DNA from: Nitrospira sp. CR1.1
GTDB lineage: Bacteria; Nitrospirota; Nitrospiria; Nitrospirales; Nitrospiraceae
Direction: 5' to 3'
NCBI GenBank assembly: GCA_014055465.1
Contig: WIAF01000005.1
Span: 1-64,000 of the forward strand
Length of the DNA: 64,000 nt
The translations under genes were made by a program, and so were the position numbers. This document shows positions 1 through 9,700 of this stretch, in pieces. The notes beneath the pieces were generated by a model. That model saw nothing but the letters and a program-made list of their open reading frames with translations. It ran no database searches and was not told where the DNA came from. How positions within the stretch are numbered: position 1 is the stretch's first letter; the number at the start of each line of letters is the position of its first letter.

Positions 1-41
1 GCCAGAATTTGCTCTTCCGTATGCCCTCGTCGTCGTGCCAT
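1..41 (-). CDS. IS3-type transposase OrfA, N-terminal fragment cut by window edge
   Basis: Only the first 13 codons are inside the window. On the minus strand an ATG at 41 follows a strong AAGGAGG ribosome site and gives MARRRGHTEEQIL, which resembles the start of the small helix-turn-helix OrfA protein of IS3-family elements (basic residues, then an EQI segment). OrfA is known to bind the element ends and to fuse with OrfB by frameshifting to give the transposase. The rest of the element lies to the left, outside the window. The left end of the IS should fall between about 72 and 230, but I cannot fix the inverted repeat. The element abuts the last EPS gene of this window, which suggests the polysaccharide locus was cut short here. 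Confidence 0.55.
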   Translation of the reverse strand, partial: MARRRGHTEEQIL

Positions 42-46
42 CGTCG

Positions 47-71
47 GGTCCTCCTTGGGGTCAAGAAGACC
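47..71 (-). promoter_or_regulatory. Hairpin that would pair with the OrfA ribosome site
   Basis: The minus-strand leader just before the OrfA start folds into a stem of nine pairs (two G-U) with a seven-base loop, and the AAGGAGG ribosome site lies entirely in the 3' arm. IS elements are known to hide their transposase ribosome site in such stems to limit expression from outside transcription. The pairing is seen in the sequence; the role is inferred. Confidence 0.4.
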
Positions 72-233
72 ACGCCGCCGACCGTTTTCTCAAGCTGCCG
101 TTGGCCTAGTTTTCGGGTTTTGGGTCATGATCGATCTAAAAGTCTGGCTCTATCTTTGACTCAAATAGAATTTGGATCTATATTCGCATGGAATCGTTTC
201 TGCTCGAATTCATCAAATTTGAGCCACATGAAA

Positions 234-1685
234 CTATCCTTTGTAATTGACGGCAGATAGCACAGGAATACCCAAGTCCTTCTCCGCCTCCTCCGGTCGG
301 GTATATCCTTCTTCAATATAGGCAGCCATGAACGCACAGCTGATGCCGCCAATTATTCCGGCAACAATGCCGAGTAAAATATTGAGTCCTTTTTTGGGTT
401 TGACCGGTTTCGGAGGGACGGCGGCGGCTTGGATGATGCTTAAGTTAGCCATTTTGAGCTCGTCCATTTTTTCCGAAACGTGAGCCTCTTCCACCTTAGA
501 CAAATACATTCGGTAGTTATTCTGGTCGGCCTCCACCTTGAGTTGCAGCGTAGCCAATTCCTTCTCCAACTGATCGAGTTGGGAAAGATGTCCGTCCAAC
601 TGTCGAATCTGCTGTGTCGTCTCAGCTATCTGAGTGGAAACGGAGCTTAATTCGGATTCTGTTCGTAAAATTTCAATCTCGAGTTCCTGATAGATGGGGT
701 TTTTTCCGGTGGTCACTCTATCAGTGAGACGATCCTCTTGCTCTCGGAGGAATTTCTCCACTGTATTAATTTCATTTCTTATGTCGGTGATCAGGCGACT
801 GGTCTCCTTGAACTTCGCTGAAAGGCTCTGTTCTTTAAGTCGAAGCTCCAAGAGATTTGCCTTCAGCCCGTCTACAACTCCCTGGCGCTCCGCAACGCTC
901 GCCAGCGGAATTTGGCTGGGAATACTCCCAAGCTGTCTTTTTACGGAGGTGTGCTTGCTGAGTAGGCCCTGTTTTTGGTTTTGGTATTTCTTTAATGCGG
1001 TATCTAAATCTCTTCGCTGCTCGAGGGTTAATTGTCGCTCTTCCTGAAGCGAAGAAAGCCTATGTGTGCGCTTAAATTCCTGCAGCCTTGATTGAGATAG
1101 TTCCAATTTTTCCTGATAGTCCGCCGCTTGCTTTTCCAAAAATCCAGCTTGCGGGTTACTAAAGACCTTCAGGTGTTTTTCCATCACGAGATCGAGGAGA
1201 TTGTTGACGACCCGGGATGAGGCTTCTGCATCGGGGTGCTGAAATTTAATTTTGATGACGTTGGAGTCTTTTAAGGTTGAAAATGACAGCTTGTCTCTCA
1301 TTTCTTCAATCGCTGCATCCAAGGCAGTCATTTTAGTTGGTGGATCCTGAGCGATGTCGGGATATAACCTTGCTAATCCAATTTTCGTGATGACTCCTTT
1401 GGCCACATCTTGACTTGAGAAGATTTGAATTTCCGACTCCACGATCCGATTTTGGTCATAAGATATCGCTTGGCCAGTTGAGCCAACCTCGGGACGATAC
1501 ATGTATTCCCGCCCGATCTTTACCATGACCGTTGCTTCAGATTCATAAATGGGGGTCATAATGAATGAACCTGCCGTCACAGTGAGGACCGCAGCAGCAA
1601 ACACTCCAATGACCTTATTCTGATGTTTTATGAGAACAGTCAAAAAATCCCTTAAGTTGCCGTGCTGAACCTCATGCATTGCCAT
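234..1685 (-). CDS. Wzz/GumC-type polysaccharide chain-length/co-polymerase protein
   Basis: This 483-residue inner-membrane protein has the polysaccharide co-polymerase layout: an N-terminal membrane segment near residues 22-45, a long periplasmic region rich in coiled coil (about 150-400), and a second membrane segment near 440-465 after a PPKPVKPKK stretch. Such proteins set chain length and link the Wzy machinery to the Wza export channel. It lacks the C-terminal tyrosine kinase domain of Wzc, so it is the GumC/Wzz form. It starts 11 bases after the export lipoprotein gene, and the two form an operon. G+C is near 48% by eye, well below the rest of the window, which hints at acquisition of this export pair. 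Confidence 0.85.
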   Translation of the reverse strand: MAMHEVQHGNLRDFLTVLIKHQNKVIGVFAAAVLTVTAGSFIMTPIYESEATVMVKIGREYMYRPEVGSTGQAISYDQNRIVESEIQIFSSQDVAKGVITKIGLARLYPDIAQDPPTKMTALDAAIEEMRDKLSFSTLKDSNVIKIKFQHPDAEASSRVVNNLLDLVMEKHLKVFSNPQAGFLEKQAADYQEKLELSQSRLQEFKRTHRLSSLQEERQLTLEQRRDLDTALKKYQNQKQGLLSKHTSVKRQLGSIPSQIPLASVAERQGVVDGLKANLLELRLKEQSLSAKFKETSRLITDIRNEINTVEKFLREQEDRLTDRVTTGKNPIYQELEIEILRTESELSSVSTQIAETTQQIRQLDGHLSQLDQLEKELATLQLKVEADQNNYRMYLSKVEEAHVSEKMDELKMANLSIIQAAAVPPKPVKPKKGLNILLGIVAGIIGGISCAFMAAYIEEGYTRPEEAEKDLGIPVLSAVNYKG

Positions 1686-1696
1686 ACAACCTGTAC

Positions 1697-2395
1697 CTAG
1701 AACGGGTTAAAAAAGACACCGAAATTTAATGGAATATTTGCTCGGATATATTGATGCACCCACAGATTGACATTTGAGATCGGTGATCTAGGAACATAGA
1801 CGATGTCGAATGGCACCAACCCTACATCCTGACTAAAGTCGTTCCCTGTCAGCACATCATCGAGGTCAAGCTTCATCACCAAAGGGTCTTTTCCCTTGAT
1901 ACGCCTGATGACCAAAGCTTCCTTCCATGCTCGATCAGTGAGGCCCTCTGCCCGTGATATCGCTTGCATAACAGTAAGGGGGCGCAGCAGTTCCAACTCA
2001 CCGGGTTTCTTGACTTCTCCATCGACATATACCCTGGACCCAAAGGAGCGAACAATTACGGTAATTTCTGGATTCTTGAGCTCCTTGCCATATTTCTGCC
2101 GCAAAAGAGCACTAAGCTCATTCGGAGAACGGCCGGCGGCCACGACTTCTCCAATGAGCTGCATGGAAATTCGACCGTCTGGGCGAACAGCCATGCCATC
2201 ATTCATATCTGGATTATAAAAAAACTTCATTTCCAGTTGGTCCCCAGGTTGAATGATGTACTCCTCACTGATAGCAGGGCCTACCAACCCAATTTCTGTT
2301 CCTGGAGCGCCTACAGGAGTTGGGCTTTGAACTACAACACTCGGACTACAGGCAGCTGAGAGTCCAATTACCAAAAGCATCCAACGAATTAGCAT
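1697..2395 (-). CDS. Polysaccharide export outer-membrane lipoprotein (Wza/GumB family)
   Basis: The 232-residue product begins with a lipoprotein signal (hydrophobic run ending in LSAAC, lipid Cys at 16). It then has the Poly_export domain (YIIQPGDQLEMKFF near residues 46-60, through RPDGRISM) and a SLBB-like segment (VYVDGEVKKPGELELLRP). The family forms the periplasmic and outer-membrane channel for group 1/4 capsule or EPS. It is shorter than E. coli Wza (about 380) and similar in size to GumB. An AAAGGG site precedes the ATG. It is the first gene of the export pair and lies downstream of the broken fcl, so the operon may once have run gmd-fcl-wza-gumC. Confidence 0.85.
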   Translation of the reverse strand: MLIRWMLLVIGLSAACSPSVVVQSPTPVGAPGTEIGLVGPAISEEYIIQPGDQLEMKFFYNPDMNDGMAVRPDGRISMQLIGEVVAAGRSPNELSALLRQKYGKELKNPEITVIVRSFGSRVYVDGEVKKPGELELLRPLTVMQAISRAEGLTDRAWKEALVIRRIKGKDPLVMKLDLDDVLTGNDFSQDVGLVPFDIVYVPRSPISNVNLWVHQYIRANIPLNFGVFFNPF

Positions 2396-2502
2396 CTATT
2401 TGTAACCCTTTCAGGAAGAGGCACTGGTATTCATCGGGAAATGAGTAAACATTCATGATATAAGGCTGAAATGCTCGTTGAAGTCTATTTTCAGGAGCGA
2501 GT

Positions 2503-3460
<958 letters not shown>

Positions 3461-3464
<4 letters not shown>

Positions 3465-4474
3465 GCACAAGGTACCGCCTTGGTGCCTTCCAAGGTTTGG
3501 CGCTCTGCATGCACATCGGCGTCCACCATCATGGCCACCAACTCACCAAACGACACTTTCGGCTCCCACCCCAGCGTGCGCTTGGCCTTCGTTGCATCGC
3601 CGATCAACAGGTCGACCTCTGTCGGCCTGTAGTACCGCGGATCAATCTTCACGTGGTCGTGCCAATCCAGCCCCACGTGACCGAACGCGCGGTCGAGGAA
3701 CTCCCGGACCGTATGCGTCTCGCCCGTAGCGATCACATAGTCATCCGATTGTTCTGCCTGGAGCATCATCCACATGGCCTGTACGTAGTCACCGGCAAAT
3801 CCCCAATCGCGCTTCGCGTCGAGATTTCCGAGATACAGCACTTGCTGTACCCCCAATTTGATTCGGGCCGCAGCTCTCGTGATTTTCCTGGTTACGAAGG
3901 TCTCGCCGCGACGTGGGGATTCATGATTGAACAGAATGCCGCTGCAGGCGAAGAGATCGTAGGCTTCACGGTAATTGACGGTGATCCAGTGGGCGTAGAC
4001 CTTGGCGGCTCCATAAGGACTGCGCGGATAAAACGGTGTGCTCTCACGCTGCGGAATTTCCTGCACCTTGCCGAACATTTCGCTGGAGGAGGCTTGATAG
4101 AATTTGGGGTTGATGCCTGATTCACGAATGGCTTCGAGCAAGCGCACGGTCCCCAGGGCTGTAATTTCGGCCGTGTACTCAGGAACATCAAAACTCACGC
4201 GAACATGGCTCTGCGCGCCTAAGTTGTAGATTTCATCCGGTTGAATCGTGCGCAGAATTCGATTGAGCGAACTCGCGTCGTTAAGGTCTCCATAGATGAG
4301 TCGTAATCGCGCCTCTGGCACATGTGGGTCTTGATAAATGCCGTCAATGCGGGCAGTGTTTAAAGAGCTGGAGCGACGGACGATGCCATGGACCTCGTAG
4401 CCTTTGCCCAACAGCAATTCGGCGAGATAGGATCCATCTTGACCGCTGATGCCGGTGATCAACGCTTTCTTCAC
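3461..4474 (-). CDS. gmd: GDP-mannose 4,6-dehydratase
   Basis: It converts GDP-D-mannose to GDP-4-keto-6-deoxy-D-mannose in the cytoplasm, the entry step for fucose, rhamnose, colitose and perosamine nucleotides. The extended SDR signature is clear: [14 protein letters not shown] at the N-terminus for [18 protein letters not shown], and [10 protein letters not shown] with the catalytic Tyr and Lys. I prefer the GTG at 4474 (AGGTGA site, protein starting VKKALITG, 337 residues) over the longer frame to 4534, because homologues begin at that point. The gene is intact while the fcl that overlaps its stop is destroyed. Its product may instead feed the ColD-like enzyme encoded at 59934, which is an inference. 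Confidence 0.93.
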
Positions 4475-4834
4475 TCCGTCACCTACCCCCTCGATTTGAA
4501 ACGGCCTCTTTCTCAGCGTTCGCCGGTCAGTCATACGTGCGTTCGCTGGACTAGCCGATAGAACACGCTCCTTATCACAATTCAGCTACGTAGTGATAGT
4601 GCCGTTCGCCACTGATGCTAGATCCATACAGACGATGTCTCATCGTGAGACACTCATGCGGAGGCAGGTCCGAAGGTGCAAGGACTGACGGCCGACTGTT
4701 ACGTGGTTTTTCGTCATTGACCCTCAACACTCAACGAATGTACTGTGCCTTCATCGACATCGCATCTTGCCAAGGCCGAATGGACGAAGCCTTGTTCACA
4801 CGGTTTAATCACGCTCACTGTGTATGGCTGATCC
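4475..4834. other. Gene-free divergent region with a short palindrome
   Basis: These 360 bases lie between the divergent gmd and heparinase-like genes. Frames here are short and do not resemble known proteins. The only structure I see is a perfect inverted repeat at 4636-4652 (TGTCTCA-TCG-TGAGACA), a possible operator or small hairpin. I could not find a convincing -35/-10 pair for either gene. Confidence 0.4.
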
Positions 4835-6709
4835 TTGCGCGTAACGCTTTCATTCAATTCCAATGCCCTTCCCCAACGCCTCGCCTCGTCACTAAAGGCG
4901 CTCGCTGCGCCAGGACGTCTGGAATGGTGGAGCCAGGCGAGGGAACGCGCGCTGTTTTCGTTGCTGCACCTGCGACAGGGGCTCGGTAAGCAATCGCTAC
5001 ATCGACAATTTACCGCCCAGGATGTATCCCGCTACTCATTCTGCACGAGTCCATCCTCCTGTCTGCCGTCCTTGCCCTGGCATCTTCCGGCGGACGACGG
5101 ACAGATGGATGCGCTGCTCAAAGGCGCTGTGACGGTGTTCGGGTATTCCTGGGGCTGGGATCCCGATGGCTCCTGCTGGCACAGGGCTCCGGATACAGGA
5201 GTCCTGTGGCCGCGCTGTTTTTTTGCTGACATTCCGATTCATGCCGGTAATCCCTGCGGAGATATTCGCATGGCGTGGGAACCCTCGCGCCTTCAGCACC
5301 TGGCGTTCCTGGCTAGGCTGGCACAGCAGGCTGAACCCGTCGAACGCGCAGACGCGGTGGCGACGATGGAAGCACAGCTCGTCTCTTGGGTGGAGGCGAA
5401 TCCGTTTTTGACCGGTATCCACTATATCTCCCCGACGGAATGCGCCCTTCGGCTGCTGGCGGTCTGTCATGCAATCGATGGCCTGCGTCCGTGGTTGCTC
5501 TCCCCGGCGCGCGTGTGGCCTGCGGTGCTGACGCTCGTTTCCGGTCATGCGGAATTGATCCGGAAACGCCTGTCGCTGCGCTTGACAACCCCTCATGACA
5601 CACTGGCGGCAGCGGTGGCGTTGATCTATGCCGGCAGCCTTTTCCCTGAAATGGATATGGCTGAGCGATGGCTCGCGTTTGGGCATTATCTGTTGGAGGC
5701 GGAGACTCCCCGGCATATCAGTCATGACGGGGGCAGTCAGGAGCAGGGAGTGGGGTATCTTCAGTTTTGCACGGATCTCTATGGGATGGTGTTAGGGCTC
5801 CTCGACCATCGCCACTCGCCGGTTGCGGAACGAATTCGCCCGGTGTTCGCACGCAGCCGCGACTTTCTGGACGAGTTCCGCAATGCCATCGATGGGAGTC
5901 TTCCGCCGATCGGAGAAGGCGAGCATGAGTGCGCGCTGTCTCCCTATATGCATTTTGTCCAACCTCGCAAGGCGCACGCTCCAGGACTGACCACCTTTCA
6001 TCTCTCAGGGTATTCGATTGTTCGCGGCCGGATGGGGGAAAGGGCGATTTTTGACCATGGCGCATTGGGCATAGCTCCCCGATATACGCACGGTCACGCT
6101 GATGCGCTGTCGCTGATCCTACAAGTCGGCTCGCGTGATGTGTTGGTCGATCCGGGCACCTATACCTGCACGGGCAATGAAGAGTGGCGGAGGTATTTTC
6201 GCGGCACCCGTGCCCACAATACGGTGACCGTCGATGGGCTGGACCAGGCCGTCCAGGACGGCCCGATGGCTTGGTTGCTGCCCTTTGATACTCACCTCGT
6301 TTACAAAGATGAAACGCCTGAAGGAAAAATCACCGTGATCGCCAGGCATTATGGATACAGGGATCGAGTAGGGGTGACCCATTTACGCGGGGTGTCGTAT
6401 GAGCCGCCCGGGTCTTGGCTGATTTGGGACTGGCTCACCGGAACCGGCATGCACCAGGTAGAGCTCAATTGGCATTTGGGCTACCGGCCGATTCCCGTGG
6501 ATGGGGGCTATCGCTTGGAAGGATGTGATCCCGGGCTCCTGCTCACCGTTGAAGGCGGCACGAGCACTCTCTGGGAGGGCAGCGTACAACCGGTGGCTGG
6601 ATGGGCCTCGAAACGGTATGGGGCAAAGCATCCGATCACGACGCTGCGAGTCGAATATACCGGTGCTATCCCGCATGAATTCATGACTCGTTTGCGTATT
6701 GTGCCGTAA
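4835..6709 (+). CDS. Heparinase II/III-like (alginate-lyase superfamily) protein
   Basis: The 624-residue product has the toroid-plus-beta architecture of the heparinase II/III superfamily. A helical N-terminal half (about 130-330) contains a conserved Asn/His stretch, and the signature HGHADALSLILQVGSRDVL starts near residue 418, followed by DPGTYTC and RGTRAHNTVTVDG. Such enzymes cleave acidic polysaccharides by beta-elimination and often sit in EPS loci, where they trim or clear polymer. No signal peptide is visible. The start is weak: the frame opens only with a TTG close after a stop and has no Shine-Dalgarno, and no in-frame ATG or GTG follows soon, so the N-terminus may be damaged or misread. 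It is convergent with wecB. Confidence 0.8.
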   Translation: MRVTLSFNSNALPQRLASSLKALAAPGRLEWWSQARERALFSLLHLRQGLGKQSLHRQFTAQDVSRYSFCTSPSSCLPSLPWHLPADDGQMDALLKGAVTVFGYSWGWDPDGSCWHRAPDTGVLWPRCFFADIPIHAGNPCGDIRMAWEPSRLQHLAFLARLAQQAEPVERADAVATMEAQLVSWVEANPFLTGIHYISPTECALRLLAVCHAIDGLRPWLLSPARVWPAVLTLVSGHAELIRKRLSLRLTTPHDTLAAAVALIYAGSLFPEMDMAERWLAFGHYLLEAETPRHISHDGGSQEQGVGYLQFCTDLYGMVLGLLDHRHSPVAERIRPVFARSRDFLDEFRNAIDGSLPPIGEGEHECALSPYMHFVQPRKAHAPGLTTFHLSGYSIVRGRMGERAIFDHGALGIAPRYTHGHADALSLILQVGSRDVLVDPGTYTCTGNEEWRRYFRGTRAHNTVTVDGLDQAVQDGPMAWLLPFDTHLVYKDETPEGKITVIARHYGYRDRVGVTHLRGVSYEPPGSWLIWDWLTGTGMHQVELNWHLGYRPIPVDGGYRLEGCDPGLLLTVEGGTSTLWEGSVQPVAGWASKRYGAKHPITTLRVEYTGAIPHEFMTRLRIVP

Positions 6710-6796
6710 TCGTCCGCTGCTCTTCGCTGTGGGGCCGGCTTCGGCAACCCGCCCCCCAATGGATCGGAGCAGTGAACGATACGTCGTGCACTCATC

Positions 6797-7903
6797 CTAC
6801 TGTTGTGCGAGAAGCGTCTCCAGATGTTCCACAATCCGCACGGCCGTGTTGCCGTCCCACAGTGGCGGAATGGCGCCCTTCTTCCATTGACCGGCCATCA
6901 ATCGCTGCAGGGCCGGGGGGAGTTTTCGCGGGTCGGTTCCGATCAGTTCATTGGTACCGATGGTCACCGTTTCCGGCCGTTCGGTATTATCGCGCAAGGT
7001 CAAACAAGGAACACCCAGCACAGTCGTTTCCTCCGTGATCCCGCCCGAATCGGTAATGACTCCGCGGGCGTGCTTCACCAGATAGTTGAACTCCAGATAG
7101 CCCAAGGGGTCGACATAGTGCAGGGAGGGAAGCGTCTGTCCGGTCTCACGCAGATGTTTGGCGGTTCGCGGGTGCACCGGAAATACCACCGGCAATCCTT
7201 GTGTGCCCTCCGCAATGGCTCGTAGCAGTCCAAGCAATTGCTGCTCACCATCGACGTTTGCAGGACGATGCAGGGTGACGACAAAATACTGGTTCGGTGT
7301 CAACGCAAGGGAACTCCAGCAGGCCGGGGGCCGCAACCGCTCCATGTGTTGACGCAGTGTATCGATCATGGTATTGCCGACAAAAAAAATGCGCGCATCT
7401 GCGACACCTGCGCGGCGTAAATTGTCATTGGCCGTTTCGCTGGTGGTGAAGAACCAGTTGGTGATGGAATCCGTGACGACGCGATTGATTTCCTCCGGCA
7501 TCGTCCAATCGTTCGAGCGAATGCCGCCCTCCACATGGGCCACGGGAATCCCCATCTTGCGAGCCACGATCGAGCAGGCCATGGTCGAGGTCACGTCCCC
7601 CACGACCAGGCAAAGATGGCTTTTGTCTTTGGCCAAAACTTTCTCGTAGTTCACCATAATCGCCGCCGTCTGTTCAGCTTGGGTACCGGAACCAACTTCT
7701 AGATTCATGTCGGGATCGGGGATGCCCAACTCCTCGAAAAAGCTGCCCGACATGGCACGGTCATAGTGTTGTCCCGTATGGATGAGGCGAAACCGAAGTT
7801 TGCTGCCACGCGACCGTGCGGCATTCAACGCGTTGATGATCGGCGCAATTTTCATGAAATTCGGGCGTGCTCCGGCGATGAGATCAATGCGTGTCATGGG
7901 CAT
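6797..7903 (-). CDS. wecB: UDP-N-acetylglucosamine 2-epimerase (non-hydrolysing)
   Basis: It interconverts UDP-GlcNAc and UDP-ManNAc in the cytoplasm for surface polysaccharides. The 368-residue protein has the full family pattern: AGARPNFMKIAP at the N-terminus, HTGQHYD, VVGDVTSTMA, the HVEGGIRS and PEEINR block, and the C-terminal DSGGITEETTVLGVPCLTLRDNTERPET. The usual HVEAG reads HVEGG here, a mild change. The ATG at 7903 follows AGGAAACC. A sigma70-like promoter about 45 bases upstream makes it a separate unit. No wecC-like dehydrogenase is nearby. Confidence 0.93.
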   Translation of the reverse strand: MPMTRIDLIAGARPNFMKIAPIINALNAARSRGSKLRFRLIHTGQHYDRAMSGSFFEELGIPDPDMNLEVGSGTQAEQTAAIMVNYEKVLAKDKSHLCLVVGDVTSTMACSIVARKMGIPVAHVEGGIRSNDWTMPEEINRVVTDSITNWFFTTSETANDNLRRAGVADARIFFVGNTMIDTLRQHMERLRPPACWSSLALTPNQYFVVTLHRPANVDGEQQLLGLLRAIAEGTQGLPVVFPVHPRTAKHLRETGQTLPSLHYVDPLGYLEFNYLVKHARGVITDSGGITEETTVLGVPCLTLRDNTERPETVTIGTNELIGTDPRKLPPALQRLMAGQWKKGAIPPLWDGNTAVRIVEHLETLLAQQ

Positions 7904-7927
7904 GGTTTCCTGTGCTGGGCGGATGAT

Positions 7928-7970
7928 GGATGGACGATCAGTTCATTACATAACGAACCTTGGTCCATCC
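7928..7970. repeat. Inverted repeat bracketing the wecB promoter
   Basis: Perfect 8-base arms GGATGGAC (7928-7935) and GTCCATCC (7963-7970) enclose a second pair GTTC/GAAC (7941-7944, 7955-7958). The arms flank the candidate -10 box of wecB and touch its -35 box, so they could be an operator. They could also form a leader or read-through hairpin after the small lipoprotein gene. Confidence 0.4.
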
Positions 7971-7975
7971 GTCAA
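7947..7975 (-). promoter_or_regulatory. Candidate sigma70 promoter of wecB
   Basis: On the minus strand TTGACG (7975-7970) is followed after exactly 17 bases by TATGTA (7952-7947). That would give a leader of about 35-40 bases before the wecB ATG. The -35 box is strong, the -10 box is weak. Confidence 0.4.
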
Positions 7976-8094
7976 CAAAAACGACGCGATTAGGAGCGAA
8001 GCGAGGATTGGGGAGGGCTTGTCATATAGCGGATGGTGTGGGCTGACACGTCCGCCGGGGCCGGGGACTCAAGCAGAGCGAAGATCGGGAGGCG

Positions 8095-8334
8095 CTACTC
8101 TTTTTCCACCAGCCGCCAGCCCTGCTTCTGAACACAGCGTTCGGTCGCCTGAATGACCAGGAGCTGGATACCCTGCTGCAGTTTGGGGTCACGCATGGTG
8201 TCGGCCTGACACTTGTTATAGTCCAGGGTGAACTGATCCTTCGGCCGATTGGGGTGGACCCACTCGGCGCTGCTACAACCCGCCAACAAGGAACAGAGCA
8301 TCAGGAAAACAACCGGTCTAGTGGGACGAGCCAT
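8095..8334 (-). CDS. Small predicted lipoprotein of unknown function
   Basis: I do not recognise the family. The 79-residue product starting at MARPTRPVV has a hydrophobic signal ending in SLLAGC, a clear lipobox, followed by a short acidic and polar tail with three more Cys-free segments, WVHPNRPKDQ and a final CVQKQGWRLVEKE. It is likely tethered to the outer membrane. I chose the ATG at 8334 because GAGG lies at a good distance before it; an open frame extends to 8397 without a ribosome site. It lies between the partner-switching genes and wecB. Confidence 0.65.
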   Translation of the reverse strand: MARPTRPVVFLMLCSLLAGCSSAEWVHPNRPKDQFTLDYNKCQADTMRDPKLQQGIQLLVIQATERCVQKQGWRLVEKE

Positions 8335-8444
8335 GAAGGGCCTCATAGGTGAGCGGTGAGATAGCCGCAGAATCAGCGAGGGGAAGATAAACCGCAAGGA
8401 GGAGGCGCGTCAAGCGGCTGCAGCACGGGTGTGGAGAGTACGGG

Positions 8445-9344
8445 CTAGGGAACTGGCACTGAAAACGTCACTTCTGTCCCGCGTTCGTTATAGGTCAGGT
8501 CCGGGAAAAACGCCTTGGCGAGAAAGACGCCGCGGCCGTTGGCATGACGACTGTCACAGGGCTGTTCAGAGGTCGTCATAAAGCGGTTCCAGGCAAAGCC
8601 CCTCCCCTCATCCGTGATCGCATAACGGAGGAGGCGGCGACCTTTATCATAGGAAGCCCGGACCACGACACGCCGCGTGGCAAACCGTGGATGGCGCCGG
8701 CGCTCCGCAATCAGCGTCTCGAACTGGTCGGCGTTCAAGGCGTCGTGTTTTTCCTGATAGAGGATTTCAAGACTGCCATGTTCCACCGCGTTGACGATGA
8801 GTTCGATCAAGGTGGTGCGCAGGTGCAGGCGTTGCGTTTCGGGAAGCGACACGGCGGTCTGCTGGATCAACCAGGTCACACAGTCCTCGACGTGATCGGG
8901 ATTGGTGCCTAATACAAGCCGATAGTCCACCTGTTCGATTCCCGGAACGTTCTCGATGGTCGCCGGGATCTGTTGGAGCGCTCGATCCAGCGCCAAGCCG
9001 AGCGCGTCCGCGCGAAGCGGCTTCTGGAGGTAGTCATCTGCGCCCGCCCGCACGACCTCCACAACTGTGTCAACCTGCCCAGACTCCCCGGTCGCAATCA
9101 TGACGCTTTTCGAGGACCGTGCGCGGAGTTCGCGGATCAACAGGAGGCCGGCCCGGTCTGCCAGGAACAGATCGGTCATGAGAATATCGGGCGCAGCCAT
9201 ATCGATCATCGCCAATGCTGCTTGAGGATCAGGCGCTGTCATGACTGAAAGCCCACGGAGCCGGGCTTGCTCCATCACCAGAGCCCAGGTCTCAGCAGAG
9301 GGATCGACGACCAGCATCGTGGGCGATGGGGTGTGACCAGTCAT
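8445..9344 (-). CDS. Response-regulator receiver fused to an RsbW-like HATPase domain
   Basis: The 299-residue protein has a receiver domain (about 9-125, phospho-acceptor Asp58 in ILMTDLF, conserved Lys in YLQKP). A C-terminal HATPase domain of the anti-sigma/serine-kinase type follows (ELIVNAVEHGS near 170-180, ITDEGRGFAW, then GRGVFLAKAF). This is the kinase side of a partner switch, which would bind or phosphorylate a STAS protein depending on receiver state. Its start overlaps the end of the HPt gene by four bases. With that HPt protein, the REC-PP2C phosphatase and two STAS proteins upstream, it forms a module like P. aeruginosa HptB/HsbR/HsbA, but with the kinase and phosphatase on separate receiver proteins. 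Confidence 0.8.
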   Translation of the reverse strand: MTGHTPSPTMLVVDPSAETWALVMEQARLRGLSVMTAPDPQAALAMIDMAAPDILMTDLFLADRAGLLLIRELRARSSKSVMIATGESGQVDTVVEVVRAGADDYLQKPLRADALGLALDRALQQIPATIENVPGIEQVDYRLVLGTNPDHVEDCVTWLIQQTAVSLPETQRLHLRTTLIELIVNAVEHGSLEILYQEKHDALNADQFETLIAERRRHPRFATRRVVVRASYDKGRRLLRYAITDEGRGFAWNRFMTTSEQPCDSRHANGRGVFLAKAFFPDLTYNERGTEVTFSVPVP

Positions 9345-9700
9345 GAGGGAAAGCCTTTTTCCATGATCTCAACCAGCGCGGCAGTCAGTCGTTTGACCTC
9401 TACGCAAGCCTGTTCGGCCGCTGCCGGAAGATCCTGCACGGCGGCCTTCCGGGCGGATTCCTCAAGATGTCCGACGGCGGCGACAGCCGGACGGGCACAA
9501 AACTCCATCGCCGATCCCTTCAGTTTATGGGCCTCTTTGATCAACACGGGGAGGTCCTGTGCAGCCAGGGCTGCCTGAAGGGCATCGAGCGCCTGTGCTG
9601 AGCGTTCGACAAACAGGCCGGTGAGGGTGAGAAAGAGATCCTGGTCGCCGTCGAAGCGATCCAGGGCTGCGGCAAGATCCATGACCGGTTGCGACTCCAT
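9341..9700 (-). CDS. Histidine phosphotransfer (HPt) protein
   Basis: This 119-residue all-helical protein carries the HPt motif EAHKLKGSAMEF with His58 as phospho-acceptor. It would relay phosphate between a hybrid kinase and one of the two neighbouring receiver proteins. The start is the ATG at 9700, which shares a base with the stop of the REC-PP2C gene (TGATG) and has AAAGGAGAGG just upstream. The frame is open further to 9790 but that part overlaps the previous gene. Coupled translation suggests matched amounts of the two proteins. Confidence 0.85.
   Translation of the reverse strand: MESQPVMDLAAALDRFDGDQDLFLTLTGLFVERSAQALDALQAALAAQDLPVLIKEAHKLKGSAMEFCARPAVAAVGHLEESARKAAVQDLPAAAEQACVEVKRLTAALVEIMEKGFPS

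Noticed and set aside
9..260. An 83-codon plus-strand frame at the left edge
   Set aside because: It runs over the start of the transposase gene on the other strand and has no ribosome site or similarity.
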